Source: Paramicrobacterium fandaimingii
GTDB lineage: Bacteria > Actinomycetota > Actinomycetes > Actinomycetales > Microbacteriaceae
Direction: 5' to 3'
DNA length: 64,000 nt
Assembly (NCBI RefSeq): GCF_011751745.2
Contig: NZ_CP061170.1
Coordinates: forward strand, 930,001 to 994,000
Shown in pieces: positions 22,358-31,824 of the stretch. Each line of letters opens with the position of its first letter. Positions within the stretch are counted from its first letter, which is position 1. Made by a program: the position numbers and the translations under genes. The notes beneath the pieces were generated by a model, which ran no database searches, had not been told where the DNA came from, and saw only the letters and a program-made list of their open reading frames with translations.

Positions 22358-23590
22358 ATGACCACCTCTCCGATTCCCATTGCTCCGCGCTCCGCGAGCA
22401 TCCACACCGATCACCGGCCGTTCCCGTGGCTCGGGCTCATCTTGCTCTCCGCCGGCGTCTTCCTCGCGATCACCAGCGAAGTCACGCCGACGGGTCTCCT
22501 GCCCGAGATGAGCTCGGCGCTGAGCGTCACCGAGGCGCAGATCGGTCTGCTCGTCTCGATCTTCGCCTTCACCGTCGTCATCACGAGCGCACCGCTGACC
22601 GCACTCACCGTTCGTCTGCCGCGCAAGTCGCTCATCGTCGCCGTGCTCGTCGTGCTCGGACTCGCCAACTTGGCAACGGGTCTTGCTCCCACCTACGCGC
22701 TCGTCATCGTCGCCCGCATCGTGGGCGGACTCGCGCACGGCCTCTTCTGGTCGCTCGTTCCGGCGTATGCGGCACGCCTCGTCTCGCGCGAGAACCTCAG
22801 CCGCGCGGTGTCGCTGACGCTCGCGGGCGGCACTCTCGCCCTGGTTCTCGGCGTCCCTCTCTCGACCGCGCTCGGGCAGGCTGTCGGCTGGCGCTGGGCA
22901 TTCGTCGCCATTTCCATCGGCCTGATCCTCGGCGCGTTCGCCGTGCTGATCTGGCTTGCGCCCGTGTCGCGCGACGTGCAGTCGAAACAGGATGCTGGCG
23001 CGCCACGTCGCCGCGATTCCACCGTGATGCCGGTGCTCGTGATCTGCATCACCGTTGCCATCATCATGATCGGCAACTACGCGTTTTACACCTACGTCAC
23101 GCCGTTCCTCATCGGACCGGTCGGTGTGCCGTCGTCGTTCATCAGCATCGCGCTCTTCGTGTACGGCGGCGCCGGCGCGATCGGCCTCGTGCTCACCGGC
23201 ACCGTCTTCGCACGTCGCACGCGGCTCGGCCTCGTGATCGGGCTCGCCGTCGTCGCGGCATCCGTTCTTGCCCTTGCCTTCACCATCGGGGGATTCTGGG
23301 GCTCGATGGTGGCGCTCGCCCTGTGGGGCCTGTCATTCGGCATGGTGCCTCCGCTGCTTCAGACGCGGATGCTGCAGACGGCGAGCGAGCGTTTTCGCGA
23401 CGCTGCGAGCGCGATCTACACGACGGCGTTCAACGTGGGCATCAGCGGGGGAGCGTTCCTCGGTGCGATGCTGCTGCCGTGGCTCGGGGTGCAGGCGCTG
23501 CCGCTGGTCAACGTGGCGCTCACGCTGGTGGGCCTCGTCATTGTGCTGGCGGTGGTGCTGCGCGGCCGCCGCCGTGATCGCTCAAGCTGA
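22358..23590 (+). CDS. MFS transporter, DHA1/AraJ-type exporter
   Basis: A 410-residue twelve-helix permease with strong similarity in layout to the exporter at 19027 (TGLLPEMSSALSVTEAQIGLLVS, GGLAHGLFWSLVPAYAARLV, PLLQTRMLQTA). It belongs to the arabinose-efflux/multidrug DHA1 group. ATG 22358 opens the conserved N-terminus; in-frame codons extend upstream to 22253 but without conservation. The promoter at 22222-22250 leaves a leader of about 100 bases. Substrate unknown. Confidence 0.82.
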   Translation: MTTSPIPIAPRSASIHTDHRPFPWLGLILLSAGVFLAITSEVTPTGLLPEMSSALSVTEAQIGLLVSIFAFTVVITSAPLTALTVRLPRKSLIVAVLVVLGLANLATGLAPTYALVIVARIVGGLAHGLFWSLVPAYAARLVSRENLSRAVSLTLAGGTLALVLGVPLSTALGQAVGWRWAFVAISIGLILGAFAVLIWLAPVSRDVQSKQDAGAPRRRDSTVMPVLVICITVAIIMIGNYAFYTYVTPFLIGPVGVPSSFISIALFVYGGAGAIGLVLTGTVFARRTRLGLVIGLAVVAASVLALAFTIGGFWGSMVALALWGLSFGMVPPLLQTRMLQTASERFRDAASAIYTTAFNVGISGGAFLGAMLLPWLGVQALPLVNVALTLVGLVIVLAVVLRGRRRDRSS

Positions 23591-23666
23591 CCCCATATCT
23601 CATCGGTCACAATTGGTGCCTAAGCGGTGCCATACCCACCATCTTTGACCGACGAACATCAGACCG

Positions 23667-25775
23667 TCAGGACGCTTCTGGTGGCCCGTGCAGCCAACGG
23701 GTCAGCTTGACAGTGATGCTGGTGTCGCCATCCGGGACACCGTAACTGACAGTGAGCGTCGTCTTGTTCCAATTCTCGATGCTCACGGGAACGAACAGTC
23801 CCTCTTCACCAAATGTGACTTGGCCTTCAGCGTCGACCAGACCGGTGAATTCATAACCGCCGATTGCAACTGTGAGGGTCGTGTCAACGGGACCCTCGAC
23901 TTTCATGGAACTAATCTCCAGGCACGCCCTCAGCAGGCTGTCGTCGAATTCGCACTCTTCATCTTCGGCCCAGCCGACGGTGAAGCTTATGTCGCTAATC
24001 GGAGGCAGCGGTTCGCCGTCGGACTCAGCTTGCGTCACCCTCACGGGATCTGACGGAGCCGAGGTGCGGCCATTGAGGGTCGCCGTGACCGTGACCGTGT
24101 AGTCACCTGGCTCCAAGCCGTCCATGGTCAGCGTCCACTTTCCGTCACCATCGGCCTCCGTTGTGAACGACCCGGGGAATGAACTCGGTTCGGCTGCAGC
24201 AGCGGGGGAGACGAGACTCGCCGGAATTGCGCTCGGGGAAGCGAGTGACGTCGATGCCGAGCTCAGCGACGGTGTTGCCGCCCCTGCCGACGCCGTCGAC
24301 GCCGTTCCCGCAGGCTCAGCGGTGGCGGTGATCGTGCTTCCCGGCTCCGCCTTCCCCGAGATCACCGGATCTGACGTGCCATCGCTCGGCTCGACCCAGA
24401 TATCGGTCGGCGCCGCGGGCGGAGCATCCGGCACGATCGTCTCGTTGTCGACATCGTTCGGCGGACCGCTCTCGTCCGAGTCGCCTGCGGGGGGATCGTC
24501 CGCGGGGGGCTCATCCGCGGGCGGATCGTCGGCCGGCGGTTCCTCCGCAGGCGGTTCCTCCGCGGGTGGGTCATCCGCGGGAGGAACGACCGGAGAGTAA
24601 TCCTCCGCCGGAGGGCCCTCCGAGGGCGGTGCATCCTCTGTCGCATCGTCGTTCGGTGCGGCATCCTCGTCTGGGTCATCGATCGCCGGCGGCTGGGATG
24701 CTGCCTGAGGCGGCGACGTCGGGTTTGACTCGTTGCCGGGCAAGAGAGCCGGAATGAAGATGACGGCCGCAGCAACCGCCGCTGCCAGCACACCGGCGAT
24801 AACGGTGCCGCCCACAGCGATAGCCCCTCCAGAGAGCCCGGATGCCGAGGAGCCCGCCCCCGGGCCGGCGCTGCCGCTCCCGCCACCCGCGCTGCCGCTC
24901 CCCGCAGCAGCTCCGGCGCCGACCGCTGCCGGAGCACCGACACCCGCGGCAACGCCGGCCGGCATCGCCATGACCGCCGCGGTCTGCCCTGACTGCAGCC
25001 AGGCCAGATAAGCGCTGGCCCCCGTCGCGCCGATTGTCAGAGGCAGAAGCACAAGAGCGATGCGCGAGCCGACGGCCTTCGCCTCGGCGACGACGATTGT
25101 GCACTTGGCACACTCGTCGAGATGGTTGTCGAACCGCACAGCGTCGCGCTTTCCCAACGCGGAGCGCGCGTAGGAGCCCATGCGTTCGAGGGTCCACCGG
25201 CACTCAGAGCCCTCGGCAGCTGAGTTGATGTGCGCCTGAATCCACGCCTGACGCAGTCCTTCGCGCGCCCGATAGGTCAGAGCGGCGACGCCGTTCGCCT
25301 TCATGCCGAGCAAGGGGCCGATCTCGGCTGGCGTCATCTGCTCGACCTCGGAGTACCAGAGCACTTCCTGCCACCGGGTCGGCAGGCTGCGGTACGCCGT
25401 CGCCGTCAGTCCCCGGTCGAGTGCCGCCTCGGTCGCCGCTTCGCTCGTCGACGGATCCTCAAACGCCTCAAGGGTGTCCAGCGATGTCTCACGTTTCTTG
25501 CGACCCCACTCCGCTGCCGTATTGCGCAGCGTCGTGAAGAGGTAGGGGCGAAACGCGCCTTTCGGCCCGCCGCCCTTGCGCACCGCCGTGAAGACGCGAA
25601 CGAACGCCTCTTGCACGAGGTCGTCATGGTCGAGGCTCGAGGTGATCGATCGGGCAACCGTCAGTGCCGCAGCCGAATGCCGAAACCACAGCTCCGCATA
25701 TGCCGACTCATCTCCATCGCGTGTGCGCGTAAGCAGAGTCGCGTCAGACGCGTCGCTTTGCGTGGCGCGAGGCAT
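23667..25775 (-). CDS. ECF sigma factor fused to zinc-finger anti-sigma motif, membrane helices and extracellular Ig-like region
   Basis: A 702-residue protein. Residues 25-90 are sigma region 2 (DDLVQEAFVRVF) and 120-180 region 4 (LPTRWQEVLWY, EIGPLLGMKANGVAALTYRAR). A zinc-finger anti-sigma motif follows, His218-x3-Cys222-x2-Cys225. Hydrophobic segments at 237-260 and 318-345 frame a Gly/Ala/Ser-rich loop; then comes a Pro/acidic linker (350-450) and beta-rich Ig-like domains with DGKWTLTMDGLEPGDYTV to the end. ATG 25775 opens the sigma domain; a longer frame to 25934 is not conserved. Membrane-anchored ECF fusions (ECF52/53-like) are known in actinobacteria. The outside domain probably senses an envelope or sugar signal; this is inferred. 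Confidence 0.88.
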   Translation of the reverse strand: MPRATQSDASDATLLTRTRDGDESAYAELWFRHSAAALTVARSITSSLDHDDLVQEAFVRVFTAVRKGGGPKGAFRPYLFTTLRNTAAEWGRKKRETSLDTLEAFEDPSTSEAATEAALDRGLTATAYRSLPTRWQEVLWYSEVEQMTPAEIGPLLGMKANGVAALTYRAREGLRQAWIQAHINSAAEGSECRWTLERMGSYARSALGKRDAVRFDNHLDECAKCTIVVAEAKAVGSRIALVLLPLTIGATGASAYLAWLQSGQTAAVMAMPAGVAAGVGAPAAVGAGAAAGSGSAGGGSGSAGPGAGSSASGLSGGAIAVGGTVIAGVLAAAVAAAVIFIPALLPGNESNPTSPPQAASQPPAIDDPDEDAAPNDDATEDAPPSEGPPAEDYSPVVPPADDPPAEEPPAEEPPADDPPADEPPADDPPAGDSDESGPPNDVDNETIVPDAPPAAPTDIWVEPSDGTSDPVISGKAEPGSTITATAEPAGTASTASAGAATPSLSSASTSLASPSAIPASLVSPAAAAEPSSFPGSFTTEADGDGKWTLTMDGLEPGDYTVTVTATLNGRTSAPSDPVRVTQAESDGEPLPPISDISFTVGWAEDEECEFDDSLLRACLEISSMKVEGPVDTTLTVAIGGYEFTGLVDAEGQVTFGEEGLFVPVSIENWNKTTLTVSYGVPDGDTSITVKLTRWLHGPPEAS
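24483..24584 (-). repeat. Tandem codon repeat for Pro-Pro-acidic linker
   Basis: About 34 codons in the sigma-factor fusion encode repeats of the five-residue unit PPAEE/PPADD, visible as roughly 15-base tandem DNA units. The stretch forms a stiff extracellular stalk and could vary in length by slippage. Confidence 0.75.
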
Positions 25776-26289
25776 GGGATCGGTTACTCCAGGATCGGTT
25801 GCGAATAATGGCTGGCAGTTAAGAGACGTTGTCGACGCCAATTTATGACGCCGTCGGCCATTCTCGACGACCGCGGTGAGAAAAGCCACAAAAAGAATTG
25901 GGAAAGTCGCGTCATAATTCCCGCTCTTCGTCATCTCTCAGGTGAAGGACAGTGCAGCGGCTCTTCGGAGCAGCGGCAGTGGACGCCATCGTCCCTAGCG
26001 GTGGCCCGGGTGTCTCGCCCAGCGAGCACAACGGATACCTGGTGGGTAACCTGAACCTCACCGGGGTCCGACTTCGGGAGCACGCCAGCGAGGTCGGATG
26101 CGGCGGGGCGCGGTACCAAATGGGGGTGACCGCGCTCCGTCGCACTGCGTGTGGTGTCGGCCCAACCCCGCGGGCCGTGAAGATATTCCATGGTGGGAAT
26201 CTTCGCGATTGGCGTCGTTTCTCACAGGAGCGGTCGGAGCGAACTCTATAGAATAAGGAGAAATCGCCCCCGACAATTCGGAGACGCGC
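25776..26289. other. 514-base intergenic region between sigma fusion and mrp operon
   Basis: No gene is supported here. Visible elements are GGGAA-type arms around 25900, a TTCG-loop mini-hairpin GCTC-TTCG-GAGC near 25970, TCCGAC...GTCGGA arms near 26070-26105, and an imperfect palindrome AAGATATTCC/GGGAATCTT near 26180-26203. A TAGAAT box (26249-26254) and GGAG before the ATG mark the mrp promoter. The middle 200 bases are GC-rich and could encode a structured RNA of unknown type. Confidence 0.4.
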
Positions 26290-29190
26290 ATGGCTGTGCT
26301 CTTGACTGCATTCTTGGTGCTGTCAATTGTCACGCCAAAACTCACCCGCTGGCTCTCCACCCGCGTGTTCTTCGTCATCGCGCTGGTTCCCCTTGCAGCG
26401 TTCGTCGTGACTCTGACGCAGACGCCGATGATCGTTGCCGGCGAGGAGGCCCTCGAGTCGTACCCGTGGATTCCCTCGCTCGGCATCGAACTGTCGTTCC
26501 GCGTCGACGCTCTCGCCTGGCTGCTTTCGCTCGTCGTCACCGGCGTCGGAGCTCTCGTGCTGCTCTATTGCGCGCACTATTTTCGGGCAGATGAGCCGGG
26601 CCTCGGGCGGTTTGCCGGCATCATGCTTGCCTTTGCCGGAACGATGTACGGACTCGTGATCACCGACGACATCGTCGTGATGTTCATGTTCTGGGAGATC
26701 ACCAGCATCCTGTCGTACCTGCTGATCGGTCACTACACGGGGCGCAAGGAGTCCCGCGGTGCTGCGCTGCAGGCGCTTCTGGTCACGACGTTCGGCGGGC
26801 TCATCATGCTCATCGGCGTGGTGATGATGGTGGTCGCGTCGGGAACCACGTCGATTGCCGCGATGGTGGCTCATCCACCAGAAGGCGCAGCCGTTGCGAC
26901 AGCCGTCATCTTGATTCTGATTGGCGCGCTGTCGAAATCGGCTATCGTTCCCTTCCACTTCTGGCTGCCCGCCGCAATGGCGGCACCGACGCCCGTGAGC
27001 GCCTACCTGCACGCCGCTGCGATGGTGAAGGCGGGCATCTACCTCGTTGCCCGATTCGCGCCAGGCTACGCCGACTCGCCGGGGTGGATGCCGACGCTCG
27101 TTGTTCTGGGACTGGCCGCCATGCTCGTTGGGGCGTGGAGATCTCTGCGTCAGTATGACCTCAAGCTGGTGCTCGCCTACGGCACGGTCAGCCAACTCGG
27201 GTTTCTGATCGTGATCGCCGGATTCGGAACGCACGACGCCGGGCTCGCCGCCGTCGTGCTTCTGCTCGCACACGCGCTCTACAAAGCGACGCTGTTTCTC
27301 GTTGTCGGCATCATCGACCACCGCGCGGGAACGCGAGATTGGCGCAAGCTGTCGGGAATCGGCCGGCGAGCACCCGTGCTCATGATCATCTCGGCGATCG
27401 CCTGCCTGTCGATGGCGGGAGTGCCACCGCTCTTCGGGTTCGTCGCAAAGGAAGCCGTCTTCACGTCGTTCATCGACGCCGGCCTCGCCGGAAGCACCTG
27501 GGGCTGGGTTGCCCTCATCGGAACGGCCGTCGGCTCTGTTCTCACCGTCGCCTACACGGCCAGATTCTTCTGGGGCGCATTCGCCCGCCGTGAGAAGTGC
27601 GAGCCGACGCCGCTGCGCGCGGAGGGGTCCGGGCTGCTCGTCTCGCCGATCGTGCTCACCATCGGCACGGTTGCGCTCGGGGTCGTTCCCGGCGTGCTGG
27701 GGGCTCCGCTCGGCGTCTACGCCGAGAGCTTCTCAGACGACGGGCACGCGAGCCTCGCGCTCTGGCACGGGTTTGAGGCTGCGCTCGCGATCTCGGCGGG
27801 CGTGCTTGCCCTCGGCCTCGTGCTGTTCTCCTGGCGCACGCTCGTCGCACGCCTGCAAGACACGGTTCCCGACTGGATCGAGGCGTCGCGCGGGTATTGG
27901 TCGATCGTCAGCTTCGTCGACCGGCTCGCGGCGCGCAGCACGATCTTCGCCCAGCGCGGAGGGCTCTCGCAGTACCTGACGACGATTCTCGTGGTGTTCG
28001 TCGCCGGCATCGTCTACACGCTGTCTGTGAACAGAACCTGGCCAGACGGCATCCGCCTCTTCGATTACCCCGCGCAGCCAGTCATCGGGCTCGTCATGGT
28101 GATCGCTGCGATCATGGCGGCCGTCGTCGAGAAGCGCATGACGGCCGTGCTGCTCGTCGGCATCACCGGGTACGGACTCGTCGCCTTGTTCGCACTGCAC
28201 GGGGCGCCCGACCTTGCGATCACGCAGGGGCTCGTCGAGATGGCGACGATCGTGATCTTCGTGCTCGTGCTCCGGCGTCTTCCGGTGAAGATCGCCCAGC
28301 ACAACAAGCCAGAGCAGAAGAAGCGCCGCATGCTGGTCGGAGGGCTCGTCGGCCTGACGATGGGGATCGTCGGCGTCGTCGCGCTCGCAGCGCGCCAGGC
28401 AGAGAGCATTTCTGAGCAGCTGCCCGACCTCGCCGTGAACGAGGGGCACGGACGCAACATCGTGAATGTGATGCTCGTCGACATTCGCGCGTGGGACACC
28501 ATGGGCGAGATCTCTGTGCTCGTCGTCGTGGCTACCGGAATCGCGAGTCTGCTCTTCGTCTCTGGGCGCATGGGGGCGATGCCGAGACTCGAAGGAGCTC
28601 GTGCCATGCGCCGATCGTCGCGGCGCCGCAACGTCGTTCACGACCCGCTCGCCCCCGCGCACGGCGACACGGAAACTCGGCACACCTGGATCTTCGCCGG
28701 CCGAACGCTGTCGCTTCACCACCGGTCGATTCTGCTCGAGGTTGTGGTTCGACTGCTGTTCCACCCCGCCATCATCGTGTCGATCTATCTTCTTTTCGTG
28801 GGGCACAATGAGCCGGGCGGTGGCTTCGCCGGAGGCCTGCTGGCCGGACTCGCGCTCATCGCGCGCTACCTTGCCGGAGGCCGCTTTGAGCTTGCCGAAG
28901 CGGTAACCGTCGACGCGGGAAAGATTCTCGGCGCCGGCATTCTGCTTGCCGTCGGATCGGCTGTCGGCTCGCTCTTCTTCGGCGCTGACGCGCTCACCTC
29001 CGCCTACCTCGAGACAGACATCGCGGTGCTCGGCCATCTGTCCATCGGAACATCCACGATCTTCGACATCGGCGTCTACCTTGTCGTCGTCGGGCTCATT
29101 CTCGATATTCTGCGCAGCCTCGGCGGCGAGGTCGATCGCCAGCTCGACGACGCCGAGGTCACCGTCGGCACACGAGGAGGTGCGGCATGA
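26290..29190 (+). CDS. mrpA: Mrp Na+/H+ antiporter subunit A (fused A-B)
   Basis: A 966-residue polytopic protein, first of the Mrp operon. Residues up to about 620 are NuoL-like: MFWEITSILSYLLIGHY, SKSAIVPFHFWLPAAMAAPTPVSAYLHAA with the key Lys. A MrpA-specific tail follows (ALHGAPDLAITQGLVE). The last 170 residues match MrpB: HHRSILLEVVVRLLFHPAI and GHNEPGGGFAGGLLAG. This A-B fusion explains why no separate mrpB exists. The complex exports Na+ using the proton gradient in salt or alkaline stress. ATG 26290 has GGAG 6 bases upstream. Confidence 0.93.
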   Translation: MAVLLTAFLVLSIVTPKLTRWLSTRVFFVIALVPLAAFVVTLTQTPMIVAGEEALESYPWIPSLGIELSFRVDALAWLLSLVVTGVGALVLLYCAHYFRADEPGLGRFAGIMLAFAGTMYGLVITDDIVVMFMFWEITSILSYLLIGHYTGRKESRGAALQALLVTTFGGLIMLIGVVMMVVASGTTSIAAMVAHPPEGAAVATAVILILIGALSKSAIVPFHFWLPAAMAAPTPVSAYLHAAAMVKAGIYLVARFAPGYADSPGWMPTLVVLGLAAMLVGAWRSLRQYDLKLVLAYGTVSQLGFLIVIAGFGTHDAGLAAVVLLLAHALYKATLFLVVGIIDHRAGTRDWRKLSGIGRRAPVLMIISAIACLSMAGVPPLFGFVAKEAVFTSFIDAGLAGSTWGWVALIGTAVGSVLTVAYTARFFWGAFARREKCEPTPLRAEGSGLLVSPIVLTIGTVALGVVPGVLGAPLGVYAESFSDDGHASLALWHGFEAALAISAGVLALGLVLFSWRTLVARLQDTVPDWIEASRGYWSIVSFVDRLAARSTIFAQRGGLSQYLTTILVVFVAGIVYTLSVNRTWPDGIRLFDYPAQPVIGLVMVIAAIMAAVVEKRMTAVLLVGITGYGLVALFALHGAPDLAITQGLVEMATIVIFVLVLRRLPVKIAQHNKPEQKKRRMLVGGLVGLTMGIVGVVALAARQAESISEQLPDLAVNEGHGRNIVNVMLVDIRAWDTMGEISVLVVVATGIASLLFVSGRMGAMPRLEGARAMRRSSRRRNVVHDPLAPAHGDTETRHTWIFAGRTLSLHHRSILLEVVVRLLFHPAIIVSIYLLFVGHNEPGGGFAGGLLAGLALIARYLAGGRFELAEAVTVDAGKILGAGILLAVGSAVGSLFFGADALTSAYLETDIAVLGHLSIGTSTIFDIGVYLVVVGLILDILRSLGGEVDRQLDDAEVTVGTRGGAA

Positions 29191-29663
29191 CAGCATCCCT
29201 CACCCTCGTCATCGTCATGGCGGTGATGTATGCGGCGGGCGTCTACGTGATGCTCGAGCGCAGCCTGACGCGCGTGCTGATCGGCTTTCTGCTCGTGGGA
29301 AACGCCACGAACATCCTCATCTTCATCATGAGCGGTCCCAGCGGATCGGCGCCCATCGTTGACGGGTCAACAGCGGATGCTCCCATGGTCGACCCGCTGC
29401 CGCAGGTGCTCATGCTCACGGCCATCGTCATCAACTTCGGCATCACCGCGTTTCTGCTCGCGCTCATCTACCGCTCGTGGTGGCTTGCCCGACTCGGGGA
29501 TCGCGGCGACACCGTGCCCGATGAGCACGCCACAGACACCGAAGAGAGCACAGACTCCGCATTCGACGCTGTCGATGTTGACGACCAGGCGATCCAAGAC
29601 ATTCTCGACGCCAGCGATGAGCACGTCGCCGACGAAAACGACACGACGAGGGAGGACCGATGA
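29187..29663 (+). CDS. mrpC: Mrp Na+/H+ antiporter subunit C
   Basis: A NuoK-like subunit of 158 residues with three membrane helices. Family signs are VMLERSLTRVLIGFLLVGNATNILI and DPLPQVLMLTAIVINFGITAF, the latter the hallmark of MrpC. A 45-residue acidic tail (TEESTDSAFDAVDVDD) follows the last helix and is longer than in Bacillus. It overlaps mrpA and mrpD by 4 bases each. Confidence 0.93.
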   Translation: MTASLTLVIVMAVMYAAGVYVMLERSLTRVLIGFLLVGNATNILIFIMSGPSGSAPIVDGSTADAPMVDPLPQVLMLTAIVINFGITAFLLALIYRSWWLARLGDRGDTVPDEHATDTEESTDSAFDAVDVDDQAIQDILDASDEHVADENDTTREDR

Positions 29664-31225
29664 TCGCCTCGCTTCTGCCGCTCGTCGTGGCCATTCCGCT
29701 GCTTGGAGCGGCGGTCACCCTTGCGCTTGGCCGACGCTCACGACTCCAGGTGATCGTGAGCACGGCAAGTCTCGTGCTCGTCACCGTGCTGAGCCTCGCG
29801 CTCATGTTCGACGTCGATACGAACGGCACTGCCGTCGTGCAGGTCGGCGGGTGGGATGCTCCGTGGGGAATCGTGCTCGTCGCCGACCGACTCTCGGCGA
29901 TCATGCTGCTGATCTCGGCGCTCATGCTTCTCGGCGTTCTCATCTTCTCGATCGGCCAGGGCATCGCCGACCAGAACGATGAAGAGACCCCGATCTCGAT
30001 CTTCCACCCCACATACCTCGTGCTCGCGGCTGGAGTGTTCGACGCCTTCGTCGCCGGTGACCTCTTCAACCTCTACGTGGCATTCGAGATGCTGCTCTCG
30101 GCAAGCTACGTGCTTCTCACCCTCGGCGGCACGGGTTCCCGCATCCGGGCCGGCGTGACGTACATCGTCGTGAGCCTCGTCTCGTCGATCATCTTCCTCG
30201 CCGCGATCGCGCTCATCTACGGCGCAACGGGCACGGTGACCATCGCTCTCATCTCCGAGCGCATCCGTGACCTGCCCATGGACATCCAGACGATCCTCTG
30301 CGTCGCGCTGCTCATGGCGTTCTGCATCAAGGCAGCAGTGTTTCCGCTGTCGTTCTGGCTTCCCGATTCATACCCGACGGCTCCCGCCCCCGTCACTGCG
30401 GTGTTTGCCGGCCTGCTGACGAAGGTGGGCGTCTACGCGATCATCCGCACAGACAATGTGCTGTTCGTCGATGTTCCGCTGCGCGTTCCGCTCATGGTCG
30501 TGGCGTTCTTCACGCTGCTCATCGGCATTCTCGGTGCGCTCGCGCAGGCCGACATCAAGAGGCTCCTGTCATTCACGCTCGTGAGCCACATCGGCTACAT
30601 GATCTTCGGCATCGCGATCGGCGGGGTGCACGCGCTCTCGGCGACGATCTACTACATCGTGCACCACATCGCCGTGCAGACGACGCTGTTTCTGGCGGCG
30701 GGGCTCGTGGAACGCGTGGGCGGATCGACGTCGATCTCGCGGCTCGGAGGAGTGCTGAAGGCGTCGCCCATGGTGGCGGTTCTGTTCTTCATCGGCGCCA
30801 TGAACCTCGGCGGCATCCCTCCATTCTCGGGCTTCCTCGGCAAGGTGAGCCTGTTTCAGGCCGGTCTTGAACAGGCGGATTGGCTCATCTACGTGCTCAT
30901 CGGCGCGGGAGCCGCGACGTCGCTGCTCACGCTGTACGCCCTCGTGCGGGTGTGGAATATGGGCTTCTGGCGCAGCCGCAACGAGGTGACCGGCTATTCG
31001 TCGCCTCTGCTCGCATCGCTGCGCGAGAGCCCAGACGACTCGGGCTCGGTCATGACGAAGAGCATTTCGAAGCTCATGCTCGGAGCGACAACCGGACTCG
31101 TGGCGGTGACTGTCGCGCTCACCCTGCTGGCCGGACCGCTGTTCGGCTACACAGACAGGGCAGCAGAGAATCTCAGCAACCCAGACAACTATGTGAGCGC
31201 CGTCTTCGGGGAGGGGGAGCGATGA
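29660..31225 (+). CDS. mrpD: Mrp Na+/H+ antiporter subunit D
   Basis: A 521-residue NuoM/N-like antiporter subunit. Conserved parts include FNLYVAFEMLLSASYVLL with the proton-path Glu, CIKAAVFPLSFWLPDSYPTAPAPV with the Lys, and LFFIGAMNLGGIPPFSGFLGK. It has the usual fourteen-helix length. It sits between mrpC and mrpE with 4-base overlaps at both ends and forms the second proton-translocating module beside MrpA. Confidence 0.95.
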   Translation: MIASLLPLVVAIPLLGAAVTLALGRRSRLQVIVSTASLVLVTVLSLALMFDVDTNGTAVVQVGGWDAPWGIVLVADRLSAIMLLISALMLLGVLIFSIGQGIADQNDEETPISIFHPTYLVLAAGVFDAFVAGDLFNLYVAFEMLLSASYVLLTLGGTGSRIRAGVTYIVVSLVSSIIFLAAIALIYGATGTVTIALISERIRDLPMDIQTILCVALLMAFCIKAAVFPLSFWLPDSYPTAPAPVTAVFAGLLTKVGVYAIIRTDNVLFVDVPLRVPLMVVAFFTLLIGILGALAQADIKRLLSFTLVSHIGYMIFGIAIGGVHALSATIYYIVHHIAVQTTLFLAAGLVERVGGSTSISRLGGVLKASPMVAVLFFIGAMNLGGIPPFSGFLGKVSLFQAGLEQADWLIYVLIGAGAATSLLTLYALVRVWNMGFWRSRNEVTGYSSPLLASLRESPDDSGSVMTKSISKLMLGATTGLVAVTVALTLLAGPLFGYTDRAAENLSNPDNYVSAVFGEGER

Positions 31226-31824
31226 GCGACGCACCAGAAGTCAAGCCCCCGGAAGAGAGTTCGTCTGCCGGCGGACTCGTCGTTCTCTCTGTCGGCCTCG
31301 TGGTGATCTGGATGCTGCTGTGGGGTCAGTTCACCTGGCTCTCGCTCATCACCGGAGTCATTCTCTCTCTCGCCGTGTCGATCGTATTCTATCTGCCCGC
31401 CGTCGACATGAGCATTCGAGTGAATCCTTGGTACACGGTCATCTTCTTCGCCCGTCTGCTCTACGACATTGCGCACGCGTCGATCGACATCGCGTGGCTT
31501 GTGCTGAAGCCGCGATACGTGCCGTCGAACGCCATCGTGGCGATTCCGCTGCGCACGCGCTCCGACCTGATCATGACGTGGACGGCCGAGTCGATATCGA
31601 TTGTTCCCGGGTCGATCGTGCTCGATGTCGACCGCGAAGACTCCGTCCTCTATGTGCACGTCATCAATGTGCGCACGGATGCAGCGGTCGCTGCCTTCGA
31701 AGACGAGGTCATTCGCACAGAGAAGCGCATCGCCCTTGCGTTGGGCACGAAGGCCGACGTCACGCGGGTGCGTGCCGGGTCCGCGGCATCCGTCACCATC
31801 GATCGAGGCGGTGATGCCACGTGA
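31222..31824 (+). CDS. mrpE: Mrp Na+/H+ antiporter subunit E
   Basis: A 200-residue subunit with two or three N-terminal helices (WMLLWGQFTWLSLITGVILS) and a cytoplasmic domain with the MrpE pattern PRYVPSNAIVAIPLRTRSDL and SIVPGSIVLDVD. The ATG at 31222 overlaps the mrpD stop (ATGA); the longer open frame above it is the shadow of mrpD. MrpE assists assembly and activity of the complex. Confidence 0.93.
   Translation: MSDAPEVKPPEESSSAGGLVVLSVGLVVIWMLLWGQFTWLSLITGVILSLAVSIVFYLPAVDMSIRVNPWYTVIFFARLLYDIAHASIDIAWLVLKPRYVPSNAIVAIPLRTRSDLIMTWTAESISIVPGSIVLDVDREDSVLYVHVINVRTDAAVAAFEDEVIRTEKRIALALGTKADVTRVRAGSAASVTIDRGGDAT

Noticed and set aside
24483..24584. Tandem 15-base units as a possible CRISPR or minisatellite
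   Set aside because: They are in frame within the sigma-factor fusion and encode a Pro-acidic linker, with no spacers.
25932..25950. CTCTCAGG...AGGACAG resembling the 3' end of a glycine riboswitch
   Set aside because: The other conserved parts of the aptamer (the GCCGAAGG-GCAA block and the 5' GGAGAG) are absent, and no glycine gene lies downstream.
25952..26251. 100-codon plus-strand frame and 77-codon minus-strand frame in the sigma-mrp gap
   Set aside because: Neither has a binding site, codon bias or recognisable motifs; both overlap each other and the stem-rich stretch.
30880..31824. 314-codon version of mrpE
   Set aside because: The first 114 codons are out-of-frame mrpD sequence; the ATGA overlap start at 31222 is the family start.
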